A stretch of 64,000 bases of DNA. Origin: Atherinomorus stipes. Taxonomy: Eukaryota > Chordata > Actinopteri > Atheriniformes > Atherinidae. The first letter of the stretch is position 1, and each line of letters starts with the position of its first letter. The stretch is taken from assembly GCA_023101725.1 (NCBI GenBank), contig JALJCO010007116.1, positions 62,001 through 126,000 on the forward strand. The letters run 5' to 3'. A model generated the notes under the pieces. That model did no database searches. It was not told the origin of the DNA and saw only the letters and a program-made list of their open reading frames with translations. Position numbers and translations under genes: made by a program. Shown here piece by piece: positions 1-11,006 of this stretch.

Positions 1-289
1 TTATTATTCATTTCATTAATTTGCTGTGTATTCTTCTGCCTAACATGTATCTTTAATGTTCTTTATGACAGTGTAAAATCATTCCTTGAGTTGAGACAGT
101 GTGATTTTTCTCTTGGGCTTCCAAAACTAGGAAGTGTTTCTTTAGGTTCAAATTTAAGTAACCATGGTTAACTATCAGTGGGCAAGTCTTTTTCTCCTGT
201 TGCTGACTATAGTTCTCCGCTTGAGTAATATCACTTCATCAATCCTGTTTTCACATTCCACTAAACCAGTGTTAATTTTCACAGCAAAC

Positions 290-440
290 TTAGTTTTAGT
301 TTTTGTCATCGTCTTTTGACAAAAATGTTTAGTTTTAGTCATAATTTCATCATCGTAATTCAATTAGTTTTAGTCTAGTTTTAGTCGATGAAAATATGAT
401 ATTATAGTTAACTAAAGTACAGTAGATTCAGCTGACTAAA
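290..440. repeat. TAGTTTTAGTC-rich interspersed repeat remnant
   Basis: The motif TTTAGTTTTAGTC recurs at least four times with variants (about 290-375), followed by AGTCGATGAAAATATGAT. This looks like the remnant of a dispersed AT-rich fish repeat. I cannot define its ends. Confidence 0.35.
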
Positions 441-543
441 ATATGGGGTAGAATGTAAATAAGTAAGTTTGAATGTATAACGCATGCACAAAGATTTTGC
501 TTATTTAAGTGCATTTTTTACGCAATTTGTCTCGCTTATATAT

Positions 544-1916
544 TAGGGATGCACAATTTAATTGTCCCTCTGGGTATCGGTCTATATCAGCCTTAACAGT
601 AAATATCGGACATCGGCCACCCCACTGATATTTCACAGATATTTATTTGATCAGCCCGTTGTTTCTAAAGTCTAAAAAAAACAAAACTTCTTTTTCTTTT
701 TTTTAAAAAACCTTTTTTTTTTTTTACAGACTTTAAGATGTCTAAAGACTAGGGGTGGGAAAAAATATTGATACACTGAAAAATTGTGACATTTTCATAT
801 GCTGATATTATATTGACATTTAAAAAACGTGGTTTCCATCTATTTTACTAACGAAATCTCGTGATATTTCACCGTTCTGTTACAAAATCTCATGAAAATC
901 CACAAAATCTTACGATTTTGTAAGTAAAATAGATTGATGCCATGTTTTAAAATATGTGTTTGATTTCGGCATATGAAAATATCACGATATTTCAGTGTAT
1001 TTATATTTTTTCCCACCCCAATTTTTAAAGTGTCGGAAATGGATAACAAAACTGCTGTTTGCAATGACTGCTTATTTTTTTCAGCTATAATATCTGCATT
1101 GAAATTGATTATTGGCCACATGAGATTAGAAATATTGGCATATCGGATATCGGCCAAAATTCCAACATTGTAATGCACATTATAATCGGCCCGCTATCGT
1201 CTCGGCCTATATCAGCCTTAAAACTGAGTATTGGACATCAGCCACCCCACTGATGTTTAACCGACGTTTAACAGATCAGCCTGCTTTTTCTAAAGTCTAA
1301 AAAAAAATTCTTCTTCTTCTTCTTCAAAAACTTTTTTTTTTTCTGACTTTAAAACTTCTAAAGACTAGGGGTGGGAAAAAATATCAATGCAGTGAAAAAG
1401 CGCTATATTTTTATTATGCTGATATCATATTGACATTAACGCAGTATCTGTCTATTTTACTAATGAAATCTCGCAATATTTCATCGTTCCGTTATGAAAT
1501 CTCGCAAGAATTTGCTAAAATATTTCAATATTTTCATATGCTGATATCATATTGACATTTAAAAATGCGATATCGATCTATTTTACCGACGAAATCTCGC
1601 AATATTTCATCGTTCTGTTACAAAATCTTTTGAGAATTCATGAAATATTGTGAGATTTTGTAACAGAACGATAAAATCTCATGAGATTTTGTAAATACAT
1701 TAGATTGATACCGCATTTTTAAATATCGATTTGATATTGGTATATGTAAATATCGCAATATTTCTGTATATTGACATTTTTGTGTGTCGGAAACGGATAA
1801 TGACTGCTTATTTTTTTCAGCTCTAATATCTGTATTGATATCGTTTGTCGACCACATGAGTTTTAAAATATCAGCATATTGGATATTTGCCAAAATTCCA
1901 ATATTTTGCATCCCTA
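544..1916. mobile_element. hAT-like non-autonomous element with an internal tandem duplication
   Basis: The ends are inverted: TAGGGATGCA at 544 and TGCATCCCTA ending at 1916. The inside is two diverged copies of a unit of about 600-700 bp (roughly 590-1175 and 1200-1915). Both copies contain CGGCCTATATCAGCC-type sequence, TCTAAAGACTAGGGGTGGGA (about 739 and 1358), a run of TCTCGTGATATTTC-type repeats, and AATGACTGCTTATTTTTTTC (about 1064 and 1798). TAGGGATGCA ends are typical of teleost hAT miniature elements (family knowledge), but the 8-bp flanks do not match, so the superfamily is tentative. No coding capacity. Confidence 0.55.
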
Positions 1917-3860
1917 ATTCTATCAGATTGATATCCATATTGGTAAATATTAAAGGCTGTGATCTTGGTATCGTATCAGAAGTGAGAAAGTTGTATCAGG
2001 ACAAAGGAAACAGTCTGAGGAGAAAGGAGACGTCTCACATCCAGAGCTGACTGACATCATCTGAACCAGTGACCGTCTAAGAAAAGAGAAAAGCTGGTAA
2101 TTAGACACTAAAAGCCAAACTCGACTTAAAGTGAAGCATTACTTTGTTTCGTCGGTCAAAAATAAACTTGCAGAAAAAGTCTGTAAGATAATTAGATGCA
2201 AACATTGCTGCCTTTTTATCTTGACTTCATGCATTTGTTGTCGAGTCAGAGGAGTGATTTCTTTGGCACACCATCTTTATTATCTTTAATGATTTGAGTT
2301 CCCACATGACAAGCTTTCATTTAACAACAATTTGTAAAAGCTTCCCAAAATCTGTTTAAACATTTGATCTCAGAGATGAAAGAGCTATTTTTCCTGTTTT
2401 TTTCTTCCATGTAAGCTGCTTGTAATGAGCACTCGAGGAACAACAGTGAAGTCAGAGCAAAGACAGTGATTGCCGGCTGGAAAAAAGCATTGCATAAGCC
2501 TCGTGTAAGACCTGTCTAAAACCCAAGCTCCTTTTATCTGATCCCCTGCAATCTTGCACCACCAGCTGACTGCCATTTAGTGCATTCTTGTTTTTTGACA
2601 CTAACATAAGCAAACTGAAAAGGTCACAGAAGAACGAGGCTTTGCATCAAGCATGAATTCTGACCCATTTTCAGAGTGTGATACAGTCCCTTTGGTTCTA
2701 ACGTTATTGCTTAGAGGTGGTTGTAATCCGGCGGAAAAGTCACTGCACTGATATAACCAACCGAAAGGTGCATCCAGAAAAAATAATCCCTGTGATTTAC
2801 TCAAAAACATTAGGGCAACTTTTTGCCTAATTTTATCATGTAGATTTTTTTTTTCATATAAACTACTATATTTTTTCTAACTCAGAATATATTTCTGAGT
2901 AAAGTCAGATAGTTGATTTTAGCATTCCTATGATGTCATTGTGGGAAATTTCAAACATCTGTTTTTAAGTTCAACCAACTTCTGTTTTTCAGTTTCCTTA
3001 TTTCAAGTAAAAAATAAATAATGCTTTTTAATTTCCTCATTACATACTTATAGTGGGATATACTCGAGTTTTTCAAGCTTGCTAGCCCTTAATTTAAGAT
3101 TAATTTTAGGGCTGGGTGGATCGATCCAAATATCGATAGTAATGCCTATTATGGACAAAGTGTGTGGACAAAATAAAAGAATAAAAAAAAAGATAATTAA
3201 AATCATTGTAGCATGTTTTAGACTTAATTGAAAATCAAACTAGACTAATTAAGAAAATATTGACATTATTTCTGTTGTAAACATATTTAGGGTCTTCTCT
3301 CCCTTTTGGCATCTCCTATGACATCATTCCTCTCTGCTGCAGCGTTTATTGCAATTATAAGTACCAGGCAGATTATGCAAATTAGACAATGACGTCATTT
3401 TGCAACTTTCAGGACAGCCAAGAGTGATTTTTTTTTTTTTACTGAAAGTTGGCATTACTGGCAGGCAGGTAGAGAGGAGCTCAGCTCACTACTGACTGCA
3501 GTCCGCATCCATGGCAGTGCCTTTTAACTAAGAACTCTAGTGCAGAAGGAAAACCTTATTTTTATTGTTAAATTACTTATTTTTATTGTTATGTTAGATG
3601 GAATTTGTTGTTTCTTGCCAGATTTTCTTTTGTTTGTTTTCAGTGTGTGAAAACAACTTAACAGGGATCCTGGAGTGCAGTGGTTTGGCAGGTGATGACC
3701 GCTGCTGCGGGAATCCTGCTGCATGGTGAAACTAAAGTTTTCCAGAGTCACAAAGTTCTGAACACAACGAACATCCCATTGTTTGTAATGTGATCTCTTA
3801 CCTTCAATGCAATGATTTGCCCATCTGACATGGTAAATGCGACCATCTATTTTGTGTCTG
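1917..3860. other. Intronic sequence without recognised genes
   Basis: AT-rich sequence with short open frames that match nothing I know. A partial hAT-like start (AGGGCTGGGTGGATCGATC) lies near 3110-3135, and poly-T tracts are scattered. No exon with credible splice sites and known coding content was seen. Confidence 0.5.
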
Positions 3861-3950
3861 TACATATATATATATATACATATATATATCTATATATATA
3901 TATATATATATATATATTTACAGTATGTATATATATGTACAGTATATATT
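3861..3950. repeat. TA microsatellite
   Basis: Mostly uninterrupted TA dinucleotides with CA and TG variants. The short Tyr/Ile-rich open frames across it are artefacts of the repeat. Confidence 0.9.
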
Positions 3951-3965
3951 TATACACTGTACCAT

Positions 3966-4008
3966 ACCATCTTCTGGCGCTTATCCGGGGTTGGGTTGCG
4001 GGGGCAGG
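3966..4008. repeat. Short LINE 3'-tail-like fragment
   Basis: The stretch contains CTGGCGCTTATCCGGGGTTG followed by GCGGGGGCAGG. This is a recognisable part of a common teleost LINE 3' region whose body appears at 5480-7060, inserted or expanded next to the TA microsatellite. Confidence 0.45.
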
Positions 4009-4253
4009 GGATCCCATCATGGACCGCGGAACGCATCTGAACGAGGGGGGGCCATACTTCCAAGAAAAGAAAAAAAAAACTAACGTAGCTTTTTAAAAAA
4101 GAGCACCTTTTACTTTTCTCTCACTTACAAAAGATGATGTTTGTTGTGTCTCTGAGGAAGGAGGAGTATTTTTTTCATCCTGCTTTTTGTAGTTTTGGCT
4201 TGGTTGTCAAAAAAGTTGAAATAGATGTCTCTTCATTTTCACGATGTCAACAA

Positions 4254-5206
4254 TAGCTGGGTTTCCATTACACCTGGAATTGCACAAAACCTAAATATCG
4301 CAATTAAAAACCGCTAATGGAAAGACCTACATTTCGAAAAAAAAATCTCTCAAATATCGCCAAAAAATTTTTACGCTTTCATGAGGTGTAGGCTAAATCC
4401 AGGCGTTTCGATAAAGCAGTTTTGCGCATAAGTGTAATGGAAACATTTTTTTCGCAATTACTCGCCATCAGGCGTGACGTAGAGGGGGTTATTCCTCCTT
4501 AATTATGATGAATATGATCATTTACAAGCATTAACTGTGAAATCGGAGTGATGGGGGGAGTTTTATCAGTAACATATACGAAAAATCCCCAAATCGGCGT
4601 AACTCAGCAAGCTGAGTTCATTTTGGACATTATATAGATGGTTGAAGTTCTTCATGTATTAACGACTGGACACTAGCTGTTTATGTCGTTTCCACACATT
4701 TGTAATACCACAACTCGGTTATCTCGTTCCCTCAAGGTAAATATACGTCAGCAGGATTTAATAAAACGTGACCACGGATAACGTTGTATGACTGCGCCTT
4801 CGTATCAGCGGCTGTTTTACCACATCAGTCAGGAACTGGTGCTGATAAAAGTGGAATAAAGATCCAGAAATGACAGCCACACTCCAGAAGTTGATTCTGA
4901 GGAGTTTTTCATTCGTGTTACGTTTTGGGCGTCTGTCCTGGAAGTCTCCACGAGTGTTTTTCTTGCTGATGTGATCAGAGGCTCCTTACATACGGACTTT
5001 ACCTCTGAATCATCATCCGCTGCTTTCTCCTGATGAGGAGCAGCTCTGAAAAACAACATGTTTATATCCTCCTCAAAGTGGAGTCTCGCGGGGCCGATAC
5101 GGCCGATACCATTCAATGGAAACACCTGCATATCGCAATTGTACTTTTTCGAAATTTAAGAAATATCGCTTTTATTTTTCGAAAAAGTGTAATGGAAACC
5201 CAGCTA
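4254..5206. mobile_element. TA-flanked non-autonomous DNA transposon, 0.95 kb
   Basis: The ends form a perfect 20-bp inverted repeat: TAGCTGGGTTTCCATTACAC at 4254-4273 and its reverse complement at 5187-5206. If the outer TA is the target duplication, this is a Tc1/mariner-type signature. Relatives of the terminal motif (GTAATGGAAA, AATATCGC) recur inside, near 4310-4450 and 5110-5170, so the subterminal regions are also inverted. No transposase is encoded. Confidence 0.8.
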
Positions 5207-5479
5207 ATGACAAGCTAGCTTTGAAATCGACGTTTTCACGTTGGCTCGCAACGCTTGCATGATTGATAAACAATGCACTTGATAGGCACATATTTGATAT
5301 TTCTATGCAGCCTACGTAACCTATATAGCAGGCTGCAGGGAAAGTTTTCAACGGGGCGGGGGAGGCGCGGGGTGAGAGAGAGAGAAGGTGCGCAGTGACT
5401 TGGGTCATAAGGACAACAATGCAACTTGCTTTCAGTTATTTATTTAGGCTATTTTTTCCTTTACCAGAGTACAAAAGTT

Positions 5480-7060
5480 ACCAGGGCCGTGGCCCGGCTG
5501 GCCCCCCCGGTTCCGCGGTCTATGGATCCCATAGTGTTCCCAGGCCAGCCAGGACACGTAGTCCCTCCAGCATGTCCTGGGTCTCCCCCGGGGTTTGGTC
5601 CTGGTGGGACGTGGCTGGAACACTTCATCAGGGAGGCGTCCAGGAGGCATCCTAACCAGATGCCCGAGCCTCCTCATCTGGCTTCTCTGGATGTGGAAGA
5701 GCAGCGGTTCTACTTTGAGTCCCTCCTGGATGACCGAGCTCCTCACCCGATCTCTAAGAGAGAGCCCGGCTACCCTGTGAAGGAAAGTCATTTCGGCTGC
5801 TTGTACCTGCAATCTCATTCTTTCAGTCACAAACCACAGCTGGTGGCCATAGGTGAGGGTAGGAACATAGATGGACAGGTAAATCGAGAACTTCTCCTTT
5901 TGGTTAGCTCCTTCTTCACCACGACAGACCGATGCAGAGTCCGCATCACTGCAGATGCTGCACCGATCCGTCTGTCCATCTCCCGCTCCATCCTTCCCTC
6001 ACTCTGGAAAAGACCAGAGATACCTGAACTCCTCCACCTGGGGCAGGACCTCACCCCGACCCGCAGAGGACACTCCACCCTTTTCCATGCGAGGACCATG
6101 GTCTCAGATTTGGAGGTGCTGATTCTCATCCCGGCCGCTTCACACTCGGCTGCAAATCGCTCCAGCAAGAGCTGGAGATCACGGCCCGATGGCGCCAACA
6201 GAACCACATCATCTGCAAAAAGCAGAGACCCGATCCTGACACAACCAAACCGGATCCCCTCAACACCTCGGCTGCGACTAGAAATCCTGTCCATAAAGGT
6301 TCTGAACAGTTTGGTGACAAAGGGCAGCCTTGGCGGAGTCCAACTCTCACCGGGAATGGACTCGACCTACAGCCGGAAATGCGGACCAAGCTCTGGCACC
6401 GGTTATACAGGGACCGGACAGCTCGAACAAGGGGGTCCAGCACTCTGTACTCCTGGATCACCCCCCCCACAGAAATCCCCTGGGGACACGATCAAACGTC
6501 TTCTCCAAGTCCACAAAGCACATTTAGACTAGTTGGGCAAACTCCCATGCCCCCTCCAGGACCCTGAAGAGGGTGTAGAGCTGGTCCACTGTTTCACGAC
6601 CAGGACGAAAACCACACTGCTCCTCAATCTCAGGTTCAACTTTCCGATGGACCCTCCTCTCCAGGACCCCCAAATAGGCTGAGGGGTGTGATCTCTCTGA
6701 AGTTGGAGCACACCCTCCCATCCTCCTTTTTGAAGAGGGGGACCATCACCCCAATCTGCCAGTCCAGAGGCACTGCCCCCGATGTCACGCGATGCTGCAG
6801 AGGCACGTCAGCCAAGACAGCCCCACAGCATCCAGAGCCTTAAGAAACTCCGGGTGGATCTCATTTACGGGCGGAGCTTTTTAACTACCACTGCGACCTC
6901 AGCCCCGGTGACAGAGGAGCCCACCCCTGAGTCCCCAAACTCTGCTTCCTCCTCGGAAGACGCGTTGGTGGGATTGAGGAGGTCTTCGAAGTATTCTTTC
7001 CACTGACCTACAACGTCCCGAGTCGAGGTCAGCAGCCCACCATCCCCACTGTACACAGAG
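5480..7060 (-). pseudogene. Decayed, 5'-truncated non-LTR retrotransposon (LINE reverse transcriptase)
   Basis: Conceptual minus-strand fragments in order, from high to low coordinates: a linker ending in EYFEDLLNPTN; RT start QCGFRPGRETVDQL (about 6585-6625); GLRQGCPLSP (about 6315-6345); the catalytic LLFADDVVLLAPSGRD (FADD near 6208-6219); then a C-terminal part with AGLSLRDRVRSSVI, LGHLVRMPPGRLPDEVF and RGRPRTCWRDYV (to about 5490). The parts lie in different frames with stops between them, so the gene is dead. There is no endonuclease domain: the element is cut off at a TA/TG microsatellite near 7064. The C-terminal GHLVRMPPGRLP block is very common in teleost LINEs. I cannot assign the clade with confidence. 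Antisense frames on the + strand, including one of 368 codons, are shadows. Confidence 0.85.
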
Positions 7061-7063
7061 TTG

Positions 7064-7069
7064 ACAGTG

Positions 7070-7128
<59 letters not shown>

Positions 7129-7152
7129 ACATGTATATGTATATGTATATTT
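7064..7152. repeat. TA/TG microsatellite
   Basis: A run of TA followed by a run of TG and then GTATAT variants, directly at the truncated end of the LINE. Confidence 0.9.
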
Positions 7153-7154
7153 GG

Positions 7155-7335
7155 AAAGTGAGGACATTTTGGCCGATCCTCACTAGAGTAAAAGCTTAAC
7201 AAAAAACTATTTGGTTTTAGAGTTTAGGTTGCAGTTCGGTTTTGGTTAGGGTTAGGTAATCAGTCGTGATGGTTAGGGTTAGGGAATGAATCATGTCAAT
7301 GAAAGTCCTCACTAAGGTATAACACAAGGATGTGT
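7155..7335. repeat. Interspersed repeat with GGTTAGGGTTAGG motifs
   Basis: The stretch begins AGTGAGGACATTTTGGCC and ends with AGTCCTCACTAAGG, which are partly inverted (GTGAGGAC and GTCCTCAC). GGTTAGGGTTAGG occurs twice between. This resembles a widespread teleost repeat carrying degenerate TTAGGG units. I do not read it as telomeric DNA. Confidence 0.5.
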
Positions 7336-8481
7336 TTTTTTTGTTTTTTTTTAGTGTACTGGAACATAAAGTGAACCAGTAAACCACAGTACACTAGTAA
7401 GGAGGGGTCTGGGATTATCAAAAAAAGAGGATCCTTGACAGGTCTAAGCTCAGAGGGAATTATGGGAACTACCTGGACTCACAACTGTTCTGCGGCATCA
7501 GCGATGCATGCAGCTCGGTTGAAGGGACGTGGCTGATTTGGCTGGGTGAACCTGGTTTGATGGCTGTGTGTCCTAAGTGGAAGAGACTTACTAGTCGAGG
7601 TAAGCGAGGAGGAAATGTGTGAGAAAGGAGGAGAGTAAAGCAAAGCACAGAAGTGAGCTTCTCTTCGATGACCTCGCCCTTGGCCAAGAATTCCTCTGAC
7701 TTAAAGCCCCGCCCGATGCAAGAACTGCTGCAGCGAGATCTCCTCTGGAGCCGTTAGCTGCTTCACTAACTCCCAAGACGAGTGTGGATTTCACCGAGTG
7801 GAACCAAAGTCCTCCACCTGCCGCTCCCATTCAGCCATCCCAAACCATTTATCCAGTTCTCCACAGACGTCTGCGGAACAGGGAAGAGACGATGACGGAG
7901 GTGTGGAGGCAGAAGAGTGGTGACAACAGAAAAAAAAAGGAAGGACAGTGGAAAATATTGAGTGAGAGGATAAAACGGAGACAATAAATGTGGAGGAGGG
8001 AGAGAGAAAAATGGAGAAGGAGGCAGCTTAGTGTCGTTCTCCCCTCTGGCCTCTCCGCTGAGATGCGCTGATTAGTTTAGAAAGCAAAAGCTGCAGAGAG
8101 ACAAAAGCACAGAGAAACAAGGGTGGTGAAGGAATGTGAAAAAGGGAGAGAGAGCTCTGGAAGGTGTTTGCTGCTCGTATCTGTGCAGCAGCAATGCGAT
8201 TAGGCCTCTAATCCACACACAGCCATCTTCCATCCTCCTCCTCTGTCTCATACTTATGATTTCTCTAATCCTTCACTTTTACTCAGACATTCCTAACTGT
8301 GGCGCTCCCTTTGTTTTTTTATTGAATCCGTGAATGGGTGAGTGGGATTGATCTGTAAACCATCGGTTCATCATTCCTTCCAGATCAGGAACGCGTCCTG
8401 TTCTGCTTCTGCTCTGTTGGTCAGATTTTAGTCAGATTTAGAGGAAAGCTCAGTGGGCCCAGACACACAACATAGTTACAG
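7336..8481. other. Intronic sequence without recognised genes
   Basis: Unique-looking sequence. Short open frames (60-79 codons) match nothing recognised and have no splice context. A purine-rich stretch near 7920-8150 (GGAGGGAGAGAG) is low complexity. Confidence 0.5.
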
Positions 8482-8489
8482 ATTTCCAG

Positions 8490-9048
8490 TAGGGCTGCTC
8501 CATTATGGAAAAAATCATGATCACAATTATTTTGAACAAAATTGAAATCACGATTATTCAAATGATTATTGTCTAGTTACACGATGCATTTATTTAGCAT
8601 TTCCTTCCAAGGTCTGTGACTTTGAAAGTAAATATAGGCTACAAATATGTACCTTACAGCTGTTTTGCACATTGAATTAATGAAACAAATATACTTTGAA
8701 TGTTGAATTGTGTGAAAAACATAAATATTTGCAAAATAAAAAATGTATCCAGCTGTTCTGAAATTTCTGTATATTTGAGAAAAATAAAATAAATATACTT
8801 ATTGATATAAAAAAAAATACAACCTCAAAATAAACTTTGTTGAGTTTTAGTGCGATGCTACAACATTCCAAATGTTGTAGCATTTTTGCTAATGATAACG
8901 AACAAATTGCCTGGGATAACCTCTGAATAACTTTTAGAAATTGAGCCAAAAAAAAGGGAAAAAAAATCAAATCCATTACATGAGATTGGAGATTGTTTGA
9001 CACAAAAATTGAAATCACAATCAAATTTCAATTAATTGCACAGCACTA
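8490..9048. mobile_element. hAT-like miniature element, 559 bp
   Basis: The left end is TAGGGCTGCTCCATTATG and the right end is the near-inverse ATTAATTGCACAGCACTA. It is flanked by imperfect 8-bp duplications, ATTTCCAG (8482-8489) and ATTTCAAA (9049-9056). The AGGGCTGC start and 8-bp target site fit hAT elements. The inside is AT-rich with no transposase. Confidence 0.7.
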
Positions 9049-9270
9049 ATTTCAAAGGTTATTCACACAGGTTAGATTGTTTCAGACATTTTCATGAACT
9101 GTCACACTGACTGACCTCAGGGTGAACGTTATCACTTTAATTTATAAGTGAATAAAACATAGTAAAACTGGTTAAATTCTTTGTTTTTACCTCTCCTTTG
9201 TCCCATTAGCTTCATCTGTATGTCATACTGAGTAAAATTACACATCTTGCTTTTGTACCTTGGCTCTCGT

Positions 9271-9809
9271 TAGCTGCGTTTGCATGGACAAATTATTCCC
9301 TTATCCAGTTAAAACCTTTCCAATCAGTGATGAGTTTACATGGACGCTGGGAAAAGTGATTCAGTCAGTTGTACAGTGTAAACTTGATGGATGCAAACGT
9401 AAAGCTTTTCACATGTACAATTCCTCCTAGTTCGGAAGAAGAGGAGTTTTCTTTGTGTGAATTTATCATTTTTTGACCGTTTATATGCTCAATAATCCTT
9501 AACTCTCACGGATTATCACAAAAACGTTGCATCTGCCACAGTCTTGTTACTGAATCTGCTATACAACATGTGGCCTGACATGGTTCAAGCATGCCCAGAG
9601 ACAACATATCATAGAAACCATCAGAATGAGTTTCTACATGCTCATTTTTTCCTGCTGATCTGATTGTAAAAAGGTTTAAACCCCTTTCAATGGATTGAAA
9701 ATTCCTTTCCAATTGTGGCCGATCAGATCAGCTGACATGTTTACATGATGCATTTTTACTCTGATTGGCGTTTAGTCAGATAAAAACTGCTCTTATATAA
9801 ACACAGCTA
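9271..9809. mobile_element. TA-flanked miniature DNA transposon, 0.54 kb
   Basis: The left end TAGCTGCGTTTGCATGG pairs with the right end TTATATAAACACAGCTA as an imperfect inverted repeat. The canonical form appears to be TAGCTGTGTTTACATGG. Subterminal GATCAGATCAG and ACATGTTTACATG motifs are typical of the class. No coding capacity. Confidence 0.65.
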
Positions 9810-9874
9810 TTCATTTTCCTTTTTTCATTTTATCTTATTTAGGAATATTTGTCATCTGTCGCAGCAGAAATTTC

Positions 9875-10115
9875 CATCCATTCATTCATTTTCTACCACT
9901 CTTCTGTGGCTTTCTGTGTCTCTTGCTCCGGGCACTTCTTCAAGCTCCCCCAGAGGAATCCCGAGGCATTTTCAGGCCAATCAAGAGACATAGTCCCTCC
10001 AGCGTGTCCTGGGTCTTCCACAGGGGCCTTCTGCTGAGAGGTCGTGTCCAGAAAACCTCCCCAAGAAGTGGTCCAAGATGCATCCTAACCAGATGCCTGA
10101 GGGCCGGAATATACT
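9875..10115 (-). repeat. LINE 3'-end fragment
   Basis: The stretch contains GTCCCTCCAGCGTGTCCTGG and CATCCTAACCAGATGCCTGA. These are the antisense of the same C-terminal coding block (GHLVRMPP region) as the LINE at 5480-7060. It is short and interrupted, so this is a 5'-truncated copy. Confidence 0.7.
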
Positions 10116-10530
10116 TGCTGTGGACGCAAGCGTGCAAGTCAGCATTCAGAGGGTTTGTGTACATTGTTGCTGCAGCACGTCGGGAGCAAGCGGTGGCTGA
10201 AACGCTCGATACTGGAGGTCTCCGCTAGGAGGACTATGCAGCACGTTGACTCTTCATCATGTTTCCTGCGCATTTCCACAAACAACGGTTTACCAAACTG
10301 TTGCAAACTGTTGCAGAACGAGTGTTTGCTGCTGTGCAGCAGGGAGGAAACATAGTTAAGATGCCGGCAGTTGTGGACAAAGTACGAGCGGCAGTCTTTA
10401 ACACAATCCAGCATTATGTTTCCATCTGACCTCCATCTTGTTCTTCAAGAGCACCTCGAGCATTCAGGTAGTTATTGCAGCTCGCCCACGCTACATTTTA
10501 CCATTTTAACAGCAAGTATTGCAGCCTTAA

Positions 10531-11002
10531 AGACACACAACGTAACTTTTAGACCTTAAAAATCTGCGTTTCTGACTCGTTTTGATGGCACACCAACATT
10601 CATTTTGCGCATTTTCGAGCCATCACTGCTCAGAGGCGTCCCGGGGCTCAGAAACAGCACTATGTAAGATTCCCATCCGGGACGTGACTGTGACGTTGCA
10701 GCCGACTATTGGCTGCAGCACCGTGTCACTCACTAGCAACCGGATGTAAACCAGGGATCAACCCCACGAGTGTTTTGAACGCACATCATGTCGGATTCGG
10801 TAAAGAAACATTACAGGAGGAAGAGAGGAAGAGGAAGAGAGGAAAAGGAAGAGAGGAAGGGACAGAAGAAGAGTCAAGATAAGACTGTCTTTTACTGGCT
10901 GGAGTGAATCACGGTGCAGGTATGATACAAGATGGTTGCTAGTTTAGTCGCCGATAGGGGGCGCATCACTGAGAAAACTGCTAAAAGTTCCGTTGTGTGT
11001 CT
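10531..11002. mobile_element. TTAA-flanked non-autonomous DNA transposon, 472 bp
   Basis: TTAA at 10527-10530 and 11003-11006 flanks inverted ends: AGACACACAACGTAACTTTT on the left, and a right end matching at all but one position. A TTAA target is characteristic of piggyBac-type elements (family knowledge), but the terminal AG start is not the usual CCC, so the superfamily is open. The inside has a GGAAGAGAGGAAGAG-type tract near 10820-10870 and no open frame of note. Confidence 0.8.
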
Positions 11003-11006
11003 TTAA

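Noticed and set aside
3812..4096. Tyr/Ile-rich short frames
   Set aside because: They are translations of the TA microsatellite.
5426..6532. Longest open frame in the window (368 codons, + strand)
   Set aside because: It is antisense to the decayed LINE reverse transcriptase on the minus strand. Its protein has no family resemblance.
7225..7290. GGTTAGGGTTAGG motifs as an interstitial telomere
   Set aside because: Only two short degenerate runs inside a dispersed repeat, with no tandem array.
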